In this document: in pieces, positions 18,301 to 27,030 of the stretch
Layout: each line of letters begins with the position of its first letter
Position numbering within the stretch: position 1 is the stretch's first letter
NCBI GenBank assembly: GCA_964610385.1
Contig: CAZSXW010000010.1
Span: 1 to 64,000, forward strand
Direction: 5' to 3'
DNA length: 64,000 bases
From: CAZBSE01 sp964610385
Lineage (GTDB): Bacteria > Actinomycetota > Humimicrobiia > Humimicrobiales > Humimicrobiaceae
Notes under the pieces: generated by a model
The model's input: the letters and a program-made list of their open reading frames with translations, nothing else
Databases searched by the model: none
Told to the model about the DNA's origin: nothing
Program-made: the position numbers and the translations under genes

Positions 18301-20895
18301 ACATGGCAGTCAGTAAAACTAAGTACTTCAAGTATATTTCCATTTGAATCGGTTATCTGTACTAGATAATTCTTACCAATATAATCTATAGAATATCCAT
18401 CATAGGTAAAACATCCATTCTCATCGGTTGTTATATAAATATCATCAACAAATGTCCCATCTGCCCTTAGAATCTTTATAATTAAATCCTGATACGGCTG
18501 GTAACCACTACCAGTTATAATAACCTGCTCATCATATGTATAATCATCTTTATCAGTCGTGGTTTTCCATATAATGTTATTTTCATATAGAGGACTATCC
18601 TCAAGTATCGTGAAATCCAGATTCTCCCGATCGGCAAATTCTGGGTCTATTGATATATCATTTTCACCAGGTTCCACACCCTGATAGTCCGTTTCGTTTC
18701 CAAATACATCATTATAGTCTACTACTATGTTATTTCTGGTACCATCAACTACAATTCCTTCCTCATTAAATGCTATAATGTTATGCTCGATATTTGCATC
18801 ATCTGCAGATATGACTATACCTACGTCATTATCCACTATTATGTTATTCTGGATATTCAGACCGGAATCCATAGTTATATCTATGGCTGTGCCGTTGCCC
18901 GAGAAAGTATTATCGATTATATCTATATTTGTCACATTTTCATTATTTATATAAATGGCACTGCCTGCATAATTTACAAAGGTAAAGTTATAGAAACTCA
19001 GATAGCTAAGGGAGTCACTGTAGTAAAAAGCAGAATCCAGCACCGACTGACCATCAAACACAACATCATCATAAGCAATAAACTTTATAGAAAGATCTTC
19101 TTCTTCAGTTTCATTTTCAACAGGAACTTCCTCTTCAGTTTCAGTTTCAACAGGAATTTCCTCTTTCTCAGTTTCAGTTTCAATAGGAACTCCCTCTGTA
19201 CCGGTTCCGGTACTGTCCAGATTTACACTTGTATTATAAGTACCTGGTAAGAAATATAATGTATCACCATTTACTGTATGGGATAGTGCTGCATCTATAG
19301 TAAACGGATCATCTATTGTCCCGGTACCTTCATCAGTTGCGTCCGTTGATACCCAGTATTCTGTAGTATCAGAGTTATAATCTGATACATGAACCGTGGT
19401 GGATTTACTGTAAGCATTACCATTAATATCAAGTATAGTTAGTGAAAGAGTATAATTGCCGTCACTGGAGTAAGCATATTGCGGACTCTCCGATGGTGAA
19501 GATGTACCATCACCAAAATCCCAGAAATACTGGAAAGGATCTATTCCCTCAATAGATACACTAAAAGTGGTTACCTCTCCTGCTCGAATATAACCATTTT
19601 CATCTGTAGAAAAACTAATGTCAATCTCCACTTCCGCAATTTCTTCATCTACCAGTTCTTCTTCTATAATTTCATCTTCTGGCACTAGTTCAGACGTTAC
19701 CTCGACTACTTCTTCTTCAGCTGTCTCTTCCTCAGTTCCATTTTCACCTAATATTTCCTCTTCTTCAGCTATTTCTNNNNNNNNNNNNNNNNNNNNNNNN
19801 NNNNNNNNNNNNNNNNNNNNNNNNNNNNNNNNNNNNNNNNNNNNNNNNNNNNNNNNNNNNNNNNNNNNNNNNNNNNTCATCTGAACTATCTGATGCTTCA
19901 TCTTCAGTAGAATCCTCGCCAGTATCTTGCTCAGTTGTTTCATCATTAGCAGAATCTTCACTAGCATTCTCATCAGTTGATTCCTCTGCAGTCTCCTCTT
20001 CACCTGATGCTCCCTCTTCTTCAGCTGTCTCTTCTTCGGTTCCATTTTCACTTGATGTTGTTTCCCCTTCAACTATTTCTTCATCTGAACTATCTGATGC
20101 TTCATCTTCAGTAGAATCCTCGCCAGTATCTTGCTTAGATGCTTCATCTTCTGCTTCCTCATCAACTGCTTCATCATTACTGTTCTCTCCATCCGGTGTT
20201 ATCTGCTCTTCACCTTCTTTATCTTCAATCATTTCCGTCTGATAAGCTTCTAGTTCAGCTTTAGCTATCTCCACTTCATTCTGAGCATTACTAAGATTTG
20301 CATTTTTCTCATTTAAAACTTGTTCAGCGTATGAAAGAGCAGCATTTGCCTCATCTAATGCAGCTTTGGCTTGCTCAAACTCAGTCTTTGCCTTATCTAA
20401 CTCACTTTTCAAAGCCATTAATTCAGAGTTAGCACTATTATATTTAGCTGAAGCCGACTCTAATTCAGCATTAGCTTTTTCTGCAACTTTTTTTGCTACA
20501 TTTATTTCTTCTTCGCTCCCGTTTTCTTTTACTCTTTCATAAAATGAGTTTGCTTCTTCTGCAGCAGCTTGAGCGAAGACTAACTTTTCCTTTAATTTCT
20601 CTACTTCCGGGCTAGCTCCGGCATAGCTTTCATTCGCTTTAGCTAATTTTTGCTTTGCTTCCTCTAAATTTACCTTAGCTCCATCTGCAATTAATCTAAC
20701 CGAAGCTAGGCTACTTTCAGCTTCCGTAACCTCAACATTTGCACTTTCTAATGCTATTAATGCTTTTTCATATGTTTCTTTTAAATCCTCCTCTGAACTT
20801 CCAAATATCACTTCTGGAATAATCCATAAAAGAAGAGCGATTATAACAATAAAAGCTACTATCCTAGTTATTCTTCTATCTTTTATATAAGACAT
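15312..20895 (-). CDS. Giant LPFTG-anchored surface adhesin 1 (coiled coil, PKD, beta-helix, CnaB-type repeats)
   Basis: One gene that appears split only because two 100-N placeholders lie inside it. From the N-terminus (MSYIKDRRIT): a signal/membrane segment, then a long Glu/Ala-rich coiled coil. Next come tandem acidic Glu/Asp/Ser/Thr repeats, a PKD domain (FQYFWDFGDGTSS), and a parallel beta-helix/right-handed repeat region (YWVSTDATDEGTGTIDDPF onward). An Ig-like DKDDYTYDEQVIITGSGY domain precedes many CnaB/SpaA-type collagen-adhesin repeats. At the end stands the sorting signal LPFTGMNP, a membrane helix and a Lys-rich tail. Removing the second placeholder and sizing the first at 148 bases gives a continuous frame of 1843 residues. 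It is a sortase-anchored stalk adhesin. A GGAGAGGT ribosome site precedes the ATG, and a promoter plus riboswitch-like leader lies upstream. Confidence 0.88.
15490..16330 (-). repeat. Three tandem CnaB/SpaA-type repeats of about 92 codons
   Basis: Three successive units begin with GSITLTKSG or ITLNKTG, pass through AGFTLY(N/D)S(S/A)GAAV and TGNGS(V/I)xW, and end near ADITxIVV. The shared DNA string at 15735 and 16011 is 276 bases apart. They form the membrane-proximal stalk of adhesin 1. Confidence 0.8.
16869..17395 (-). repeat. Near-identical 282-bp repeats interrupted by an assembly gap
   Basis: The unit beginning GKVKVNKEDN and ending ALENTPN recurs; the strings at 17021 and 17303 are 282 bases apart and differ at few positions. 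The N run falls in the second unit, as expected of a collapsed tandem repeat. Confidence 0.85.
16921..17020. other. Assembly gap (100 N) inside adhesin 1
   Basis: A nominal placeholder. Comparison with the complete repeat copy shows that 148 bases (plus any multiple of 282) are missing between the flanks, not 100. Confidence 0.9.
19777..19876. other. Assembly gap (100 N) inside adhesin 1 acidic repeats
   Basis: The flanks ...ATTTCT and TCATCTG... are directly adjacent in the intact copy at 20075-20086. The true gap is therefore probably 0 bases or a multiple of the 204-bp unit. The 100-N length breaks the reading frame artificially. Confidence 0.85.
19877..20155 (-). repeat. Acidic 204-bp (68-codon) tandem repeats
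   Basis: The string beginning TCATCTGAACTATCTG occurs at 19877 and 20081, 204 bases apart. It encodes a Ser/Thr/Glu/Asp-rich spacer with QDTGEDSTEDEASDSSD near its end. It lies between the coiled coil and the PKD domain of adhesin 1. Confidence 0.8.
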
Positions 20896-20926
20896 ATTCT
20901 ACCTCTCCATATTTTAATTTTAAAAT

Positions 20927-21015
20927 AAAAAAAACCGACCATTTAGTCGGTTTCGCTATTAGCTCCACTTTCTCCTAAGCGTCCAAATTCAAAGAAAGCT
21001 TCATAGCTCCTAAAT
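20927..21015 (-). promoter_or_regulatory. Leader RNA 1: probable class II c-di-GMP riboswitch with terminator
   Basis: Read on the minus strand: ATTTAG (21010-21015) can pair with CTAAAT (20941-20946) as an outer stem. Inside, CTTTCTTT pairs with AGGAGAAAG as a hairpin, and its loop holds TTTGGACGCT. The CGCT of that loop can pair with the downstream AGCG as a pseudoknot, followed by GAAACCGAC. The 3' end forms an alternative hairpin AACCGAC/GTCGGTT followed by eight T, an intrinsic terminator. The outer stem and terminator are mutually exclusive, the layout of a transcriptional ON switch. The strings TTTGGACGCT and TAGCGAAACCGAC closely resemble the conserved core of class II c-di-GMP aptamers as I remember them. 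It lies about 30 bases upstream of adhesin 1. Confidence 0.68.
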
Positions 21016-21045
21016 ATTAAACTTATTTTACAGAACTTTAGAAAG

Positions 21046-21075
21046 ATTATAATATACTCATCAAAGTTTTGTCAA
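21046..21075 (-). promoter_or_regulatory. Consensus promoter of adhesin 1
   Basis: TTGACA (21070-21075) and TATAAT (21046-21051) are both perfect, with an 18-base spacer. Predicted start of transcription is near 21040, so the whole riboswitch-like leader is transcribed. Confidence 0.75.
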
Positions 21076-21197
21076 ACTTATTTTAGATTTTCTTAAAAGA
21101 TATATAATACAATAGCGGACTATATAGAATTAAATGGTACTTCTAATCTGGTAAAATTATTCCCTGTTAAAATATTTTCAAACTACTTTCCAATTAT

Positions 21198-21338
21198 TTA
21201 ACTACTGCTTTTTATTTCTGTATCCCTCTTAAGAAGCCTCGAGATCTTAACAGAGACAACGCCTCCTGTAACAATCAGTACAAAACCTACAATATAAAGA
21301 TAGTCTGGATATTTGAATATCCAGACTATCTTTTGCAC
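21198..21338 (-). CDS. Possible 46-residue membrane peptide or adhesin-end remnant
   Basis: A GTG-initiated frame encodes a short hydrophobic protein: KIVWIFKYPDYLYIVGF, a membrane-like segment (VLIVTGGVVSV) and a basic tail KISRLLKRDTEIKSSS. It resembles the membrane helix plus positive tail of a sortase substrate but lacks an LPXTG motif. A large palindrome (21296-21333), which probably acts as the terminator of adhesin 2, lies within its first codons, and no ribosome site is clear. It could be a real small protein, or the end of a lost third adhesin. Confidence 0.25.
   Translation of the reverse strand: MQKIVWIFKYPDYLYIVGFVLIVTGGVVSVKISRLLKRDTEIKSSS
21296..21333 (-). terminator. Intrinsic terminator after adhesin 2
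   Basis: A perfect 17-bp stem (21296-21312 with 21317-21333, containing AGTCTGGATAT and ATATCCAGACT) with a 4-base loop, 35 bases downstream of the adhesin 2 stop. On the minus strand the hairpin is followed by TATATTG rather than a long T-run. Confidence 0.6.
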
Positions 21339-21367
21339 TTTATGTGCTCTACTTATTGAACGTCAGT

Positions 21368-24300
21368 TTATTTCTTCCTTCTGAATCTCTTCTTTAGAGA
21401 AGTTATAAACATTGCCAGTCCACCCAGTATCATTGTTATACCGGATATTGGAATAGTAGGATTCATTCCTGTAAACGGAAGTTCCTGTATACCCAATACG
21501 GTAAGTTCTCCTCCACCAGGTGGAGTAGTAGGCGTATTATCTATAACTACACCTATTACACCTGTATTACTGGCATTTACGATCACAGGCACATCGTCTG
21601 CTTTCGTATAACCGGCGGGAACTGTGGTCTCAACAATCAGATAACTTCCCCAAGCAAGGTTTCCGAAGGCAACTTTTCCAGCAGCATCGGTGAACTTCTC
21701 TGCCCGTACTACAGTGGTTCCCGTAGAATTAAACAGAGTAAATCCAACACCTGCCATACCAACGCCATTTTCATCTACTTTAGTTATCCCTATCTTTCCA
21801 GTTTTTCTCGGGTCTGCTATTTCCTCCTCAAGTTTTGGATTTGGATTTTCACTACCCACTGTAACATAGACATCATCGCAAAGTAGATATCCCTGCGGAG
21901 CTGCTGTTTCTCTTACCATATAATTTCCATATAGCAGATTATTCCAGGTATAGCAGTTACTACTGGTCAATACTACCTCATATATTTTTACCCACTCAAA
22001 ATTAATATATGCTACTGCTCCATTAGGGCCCGCAGCATTGAATACTTGACATTCTTTCCACAGCTCAAATGTTGATCCCAGCAGTGGCTCTCCATTAGTG
22101 GCATCTGTTTTACAGATGGTAATGGAGCCTCTCAATAACTCATTAAATACTGGTGAAGTAGGAAGACCGCTTACCGTACCATCATCAGCAATAGATATAA
22201 GAATATCATCCATTTGAGCGAACTNNNNNNNNNNNNNNNNNNNNNNNNNNNNNNNNNNNNNNNNNNNNNNNNNNNNNNNNNNNNNNNNNNNNNNNNNNNN
22301 NNNNNNNNNNNNNNNNNNNNNNNNTGTCGAATTCGGCATCCTCGGAAGGAAGTGCTTCAAAGGTCTTCTCAAAGGAAACGTCATATCTATTCAACTCATT
22401 AAATACTGGTGAAGTAGGAAGACCACTTACCGTACCATCATCAGCAATAGATATAAGAATATCATCCATTTGAGCGAACTCAGGCGGAGTTGAAGTTTCA
22501 ACTATCACGTAGTCTCCAGGTAGAAGATCAGTAAATTCTACCATTCCATCGCCACTTAGGGAGTCATGTCCCAGAGAAAGTCCGGTTGGATTACCAGAAC
22601 CATCATCGGCATAGATGTCGAATTCGGCATCCTCGGAAGGAAGTGCTTCAAAGGTCTTCTCAAAGGAAACTGGGTATCTCGACACTTGCTCATTCTGAAC
22701 AGTTATATAGACATTGCATGCTAAGTATACTGGACCATCTGTATCTATAAACTCGTAATCACTTGGTACATTTACCTCTCGAACTTCATACCATTTCCCC
22801 TTTACAAGATTATTCCAGATAGTAACGTGGTTATATTCTTCCCAGATCTGTTTTTTACTAACTAATGTCCATCCGTTACTTGTAGGATTATCCGGGTCAA
22901 AATCTTCTTCTGAATCATTCACATATAGTTCTGCCCAAAATTTTTGGTCATCGTTATATACATTGGTAACATTCTTCTTAACCCCTAATTCACCTTCTTT
23001 TTGTTTATTTATGAAAGTAATGGTTTTAGGACTTGTATCCAGAGTAGTTTCGATAGTTTTATCTACTTCAGTATAATTTGGGTCATCTGTTTCTACAGCT
23101 CTATATCGCTTATCCATTACAAGGCCTGTCCATTCAGCATAACTGGTTTCAGAAAATGGTTTTGTTACTCCTCCTTCAACATCAACCCAGTTCCAACCTT
23201 CTTTAACCTGAAGTTTTGCATAGAATATATGAGGATCATCAACTGGTTGATTATATTTTGTTTTTACATCCTTAATAACTCTTATGGAACCTGTTATAGC
23301 TTCATTATGGCAAACATGGCTAAGTACCAGATTACTATATTCACACGAATCTACTAATGCATAAACATAATTTGACCCAGTATATACTAGAGTATCATCT
23401 GTAGGTGTCCATACCCAAAAATGCTGTTGGCTACCACTATCGGGTGTTCCTACAGGATTTTGTGCTGTTGTACTAAATACCCCTGCACTAACAAATTCAC
23501 CATAAATAGTTGCAGGTGGAGTACCACTATCAAGCCCATTAAGTACAAAATGCCAGACAACACCTGGAGTAGTTATTCCACCATTATCTCCAGGATAATC
23601 ATTCGGAAAGGTTGCACTACTTGCTCCTTGATGCGGAGTATGTAGATTAACTTTAACATCTACACAACCTATAGGATCATTCGGAACATCTATAGTTTCA
23701 TTATGGTTAATATCGCCTTCCCACTTGTCACCAGTATTAGGCTCGTATCCCGAAGGGGTGTTCAGTTCCTCGATTTTGTAATGATCGTCTCGCATATTGT
23801 TCCATGTTGCATTACCCGAAGAGTTGGTCGTCCTTGTGCCTTTGCTATCCCAGTGCCATCCGCTGAAGAGGCCCCATTCCCATCTCCATAATTTAAACTG
23901 AACATTTTTAAGATCCGGCTCACTGCCATTCTGGTGATCACTGCCGTCTGTATCGCCAAACTTATGCACAGTTATACTGTTACCCCAGTCAGTAAAAGTG
24001 TTAGTAGCTACAACAGTACCACTTTGATCAATAGCCTGAACCAGGTATACACCGGTAATTCCATCCAGCAGGTAACTATAATTTTTAAAAGAACCATTAC
24101 TATCAGTTGTCACTGTACCGGCAGGAGGATCTATTGAGCCATCTGGTCTGGTCACTTTTATGGTATATACAGTATCAGCATAGAACCCGCTCCCTGATAT
24201 ATACACCGTTTCTTCCGGTGCATAATCTTCCTTATCAGTCGTTAGAGTAGGGTTGTATGCAGCAGCTTTTGTTTCTTCTAATGCAGCTAAAGCCGCATCA

Positions 24301-24944
24301 AGCTCTGCCTGGGCATCAGCTACAGCCTGTTCCGCTGCCTCTACTGCTGCTTTGGCTTCATCTGCTGCAGTCTGCGCATCTGCCAGTGCTGCTTCAGCAT
24401 CATCTGCTGCAGTCTTTGCCGCATCTAATGCTAAATTTGCATCATCTGCCGTAGCCTGTGCATCTGCCAGTGCTGAATTTGCATCATCTACCGCAGCCTG
24501 TGCATCTGCCAGTGCTGAATTTGCATCATCCAAAGCCTGTTCCAATGCTTCCATGTCTTCATCTTCACCTGCTCCATCAAGAGCTGCCTGTGCATCCTCT
24601 ACAGCCTGCTCTGCTGCAGTAAGCGCTGCTGCTGCATCTTCTGCTGCAGTCTGTGCATCTGCCAGTGCTGAATTTGCATCATCTGCCGCAGCCTGTGCAT
24701 CTGCCAGTGCATCGTCTGCTTCCTGAGCCGCTGCCTGGGCATCTGCCAGTGCATCATCTGCTTCCTGAGCCGCTGCCTGGGCATCCGTTAGATTCGCCTG
24801 TGCATCTGCCAGGGCCTGCTGAAGTGATTCTATACTGGTAGAATCACCCTCACCAATAATATTAGAAGGCATTGACAGAAGAACAAGAGAGGCGATGACC
24901 AAGAACAACACTACAAATTTCAATTTGTTTTTAATATAACTCAT
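21368..24944 (-). CDS. LPFTG-anchored surface adhesin 2 (Ala-rich coiled coil, Ig-like and CnaB-type repeats)
   Basis: One gene split in appearance by a 100-N placeholder. From the N-terminus (MSYIKNKLKF): a signal/membrane segment (about 10-29), an Ala/Asp-rich coiled coil with 14-residue repeats (about 35-225), and an Ig-like domain starting LTTDKEDYAPEETVYISGSGF. Next is an SdrD/CnaB-type domain (SITVHKFGDTDG...). Several CnaB-type repeats follow, including near-identical YxVSFEKTFEALPSEDAEFD units. It ends with the sorting signal LPFTGMNP, a membrane helix and the tail KKRFRRKK. Replacing the placeholder by 135 bases restores one frame of 1203 residues. It is a paralogue of adhesin 1 with a shorter stalk and no PKD/beta-helix part. 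GAGGTGAG precedes the ATG. Confidence 0.88.
22134..22671 (-). repeat. Two near-identical 291-bp CnaB-type repeats in adhesin 2
   Basis: The segments ending GAGCGAACT at 22224 and 22480, and the TGTCGAATTCGGCATCCTCG strings at 22325 and 22616, are nearly identical. The repeat is 97 codons long once the gap is corrected. Confidence 0.85.
22225..22324. other. Assembly gap (100 N) inside adhesin 2
   Basis: Comparison with the intact repeat (22481-22615) shows that 135 bases, or 135 plus multiples of 291, belong here. Because 35 is not a multiple of three, the placeholder creates a false frameshift and two overlapping apparent genes. Confidence 0.9.
24262..24840 (-). repeat. Ala/Asp-rich heptad-type repeats of adhesin 2
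   Basis: Tandem 14-codon (42-bp) units such as QEADDALADAQAAA, with variants NSALADAQA and related forms, encode a long helical coiled coil. The two units at about 24712-24795 are almost identical in DNA. Confidence 0.8.
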
Positions 24945-25103
24945 TTTATATTCTCACCTCGTTTTTAAAATAATTTTTAACTTTACTACTCTTTATTTTT
25001 ACCCCCTCCTTTTTATTAATTTATCTATTTAAAACTGACCTTCATAGCCAGTCGAATTGCCTTGATCTCCAATTAACTGCTATTAAATTACTCCATAAAA
25101 CAC

Positions 25104-25188
25104 AAAAACCGACAATTTAGTCGGTTTCGCTACTAGCTCCACTTCCTTCTAGCGTCCAAATTTAAAGAAAGCTTCATAGCTTCTAAAT
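25104..25188 (-). promoter_or_regulatory. Leader RNA 2: probable class II c-di-GMP riboswitch with terminator
   Basis: Same architecture as the leader of adhesin 1: outer stem ATTTAG (25183-25188)/CTAAAT (25115-25120), hairpin CTTTCTTT with AGAAGGAAG, loop TTTGGACGCTA, and pseudoknot CGCTA/TAGCG, followed by GAAACCGAC. The terminator AACCGAC/GTCGGTT ends in TTTTT. Relative to copy 1 the hairpin arm AGGAGAAAG becomes AGAAGGAAG and still pairs through G-U, and the pseudoknot gains one pair. It precedes adhesin 2 by about 160 bases, a longer untranslated stretch than in the other copies. Confidence 0.68.
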
Positions 25189-25230
25189 ATTAAAATTTAT
25201 CTTATATTACTCTTATAGAACAGTAAAAAG

Positions 25231-25260
25231 ATTATAATATATCTTTTATGTATTTGTCAA
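25231..25260 (-). promoter_or_regulatory. Consensus promoter of adhesin 2
   Basis: Perfect TTGACA (25255-25260) and TATAAT (25231-25236) with an 18-base spacer, the same as for adhesin 1. Confidence 0.75.
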
Positions 25261-25285
25261 ATAAACTTAATAAATTTTAAATCCA

Positions 25286-26641
25286 TTAATCTTCCATTGG
25301 ATAGCCCTTTTGTTCCCATTCGACAACACCTATCCCACCAACATCGTAAATCTGGGTAAAACCGTTAGCTGCCAGTGTCTGGGAAGCCACCCCGCTCTTA
25401 TTACAGCTTGAACCGCTGCAGTAAACGACAATAGGTATATCTGTCGGAAGCTCAGCCAGCCTATCTTCAATCTGGTTATAGGGAATATTTACGGCACCCT
25501 TTATGTGACCATTGTCATACTCACTTTCTGATCTCACATCCAGGAAGAAATAGCCTCCATCTTTATAAAATTCGTAGGCTTCGTCTACAGAAATTTCTAT
25601 TATTGCATATTCCTCTTTCGTTTCCTGTTCTCCTACTACTACCGGATAATTTTTACTCATCCATTCTGTAATACCACCGCTCATATTGTAGATTTGGGTA
25701 AAGCTGTTTTCTACCAGAAGATCGGCTGCCGTGCTGCTTCTTCCCCCGCTCTTGCAGTAAACTATTATAGGCTTATCCTTTGACAGCTCGCCGAGTCTTC
25801 CTTCAAGTTCATTGACAGGGATATGTAATGCACCTTCAAGATGACCCTCGCTAAATTCTTCCGGTGTCCTTACATCCAGAAGAATATAATCTTCATCGCT
25901 GTTCATAATTTCATAAACTTCCTCGACAGAGATATTTTCAACAGATGTGATCTCACCTGCCTGTGTTTCCTCTTCCGATGCTGTCTTTACTTTAGGGATT
26001 TCTTTAATATCGGCAAAAATTATAAGTCTTCTTGTGGCAAAATATTTGGGAGTACAGGTAGATAGAATAAGAGACGGATAATCGGTATTTTCAAGAACGC
26101 TTAAATCATCCGGATATACTGATTCTTGACCTGTGACAATATAAGTGAATTTTTCATTTCCAAATGTCTCTATAAATATCTCATCGCTCTCTTCAAGCTC
26201 ATCCAGTCTGTTAAAGGGAGCTCCATAGGTAGTCCTGTGCCCTGCCACTACACAGGTGCCCACTTCTCCCGGAAAAGCCGAACCGATATAAAAACCGGGA
26301 CCCTTCCTGAGAGTTGCATAATCGGTACCCTCATTTACCAGCCAGTTCAGGTCAATTTCCGGAATGGAAATTTGAAAAGGCAGTTTCATTTCAGTATCAA
26401 TGACCTCTATATTCCTTTCAAGTACCTGTCCGTTTTCCAGGTCATCTGCACCCTGGACATATGCTACTCCTTCCTCCCAGGCAGCAAGTACGCTATCTTC
26501 TCTTCCGGCCATGACAAAATTGGTATATAGAGGGAAAATTATGACCAGCAGTCCTGCTACTATCAGTGTAATTCCCGAATATCTGATTATCTTTCTCTTA
26601 TGCCTTATGAAAAATTTCTTTAACTTTTCTAAAATATTCAT
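25286..26641 (-). CDS. Sortase fused to two rhodanese domains
   Basis: A 451-residue membrane protein with three domains. After one membrane segment (about 22-44) comes a class E-like sortase with His135 (VVAGHRTTYGAPFNRLDEL), Cys196 (LILSTCTPKY) and Arg204. A Glu-rich linker follows (about 215-237). The first rhodanese domain (238-335) has active-site Cys296 in VYCKSGGRSS; the second (350-448) has Cys408 in VVYCSGSSCNKSG. All three active-site cysteines are present, and the topology puts all domains outside the membrane. Sortase transfers LPXTG proteins; rhodaneses carry persulfide sulfur. I know of no described fusion of this kind. The gene shares its promoter type and riboswitch-like leader with both adhesins, so it is probably their dedicated sortase. 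No ribosome site is obvious before the ATG. Confidence 0.87.
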   Translation of the reverse strand: MNILEKLKKFFIRHKRKIIRYSGITLIVAGLLVIIFPLYTNFVMAGREDSVLAAWEEGVAYVQGADDLENGQVLERNIEVIDTEMKLPFQISIPEIDLNWLVNEGTDYATLRKGPGFYIGSAFPGEVGTCVVAGHRTTYGAPFNRLDELEESDEIFIETFGNEKFTYIVTGQESVYPDDLSVLENTDYPSLILSTCTPKYFATRRLIIFADIKEIPKVKTASEEETQAGEITSVENISVEEVYEIMNSDEDYILLDVRTPEEFSEGHLEGALHIPVNELEGRLGELSKDKPIIVYCKSGGRSSTAADLLVENSFTQIYNMSGGITEWMSKNYPVVVGEQETKEEYAIIEISVDEAYEFYKDGGYFFLDVRSESEYDNGHIKGAVNIPYNQIEDRLAELPTDIPIVVYCSGSSCNKSGVASQTLAANGFTQIYDVGGIGVVEWEQKGYPMED

Positions 26642-26718
26642 GACAAAAATATTATCATTTTCTTAGATATTTATAAAATTTACTTTTTTAAAATATCTTC
26701 AATTTTAAAACCTGTAAT

Positions 26719-26805
26719 AAAAAAACCGACTATTTAGTCGGTTTCGCTATTCGCTCCACTCTCCCTAAGCGTCCAATTTATGGAAAAGTTTCAAAGCTCC
26801 TAAAT
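26719..26805 (-). promoter_or_regulatory. Leader RNA 3: probable class II c-di-GMP riboswitch with terminator, before the sortase fusion
   Basis: Third copy of the same leader: outer stem ATTTAG (26800-26805)/CTAAAT (26732-26737), hairpin CTTTTCC with GGGAGAG, loop ATTGGACGCTT, pseudoknot CGCT/AGCG, GAAACCGAC, then terminator AACCGAC/GTCGGTT with seven T. The hairpin arms differ from copies 1 and 2 at several positions yet remain complementary, which supports an RNA structure. It lies about 80 bases upstream of the sortase-rhodanese gene. Confidence 0.68.
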
Positions 26806-26846
26806 ATAATATTTTAATTCTACTTATATTAAACTACTTTGTGGGT

Positions 26847-26874
26847 ATTATAAAGATTTTCTTAGAGATGTCAA
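26847..26874 (-). promoter_or_regulatory. Consensus promoter of the sortase-rhodanese gene
   Basis: Perfect TTGACA (26869-26874) and TATAAT (26847-26852), with a 16-base spacer. Confidence 0.72.
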
Positions 26875-27030
26875 ATGTTTTTCTAACTCTTTTTAGAATT
26901 TATAGCGGTCCTGCTCATCAGTGTGATTACTGTGCAAGATGATACTATTTATTGATACCGCAGACTTACAAACGTTGATTTATAAATACTTAAATGTTTT
27001 AAACATTATATTTACATAATATTCAGCACT

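Noticed and set aside
19765..20072. Two adhesin genes overlapping at 19.8-20.1 kb
   Set aside because: Basic 'protein' before the gap is the wrong frame of the acidic repeat; joining the flanks directly gives one continuous acidic frame.
20927..21015. Leader RNA as a class I c-di-GMP (GEMM) riboswitch
   Set aside because: The GCAAACC and GGGACGCAAAGCC segments of class I are absent; the pseudoknotted core fits class II better.
22206..22402. Overlap of two large apparent genes at 22.2-22.4 kb, suggesting a frameshift or programmed recoding
   Set aside because: The 100-N placeholder is 35 bases shorter than the repeat requires; correcting it restores one frame.
24262..24840. Dense short direct repeats, considered as a CRISPR array
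   Set aside because: Repeats are 42 bp, contiguous without unique spacers, and encode Ala/Asp heptads in frame with adhesin 2.
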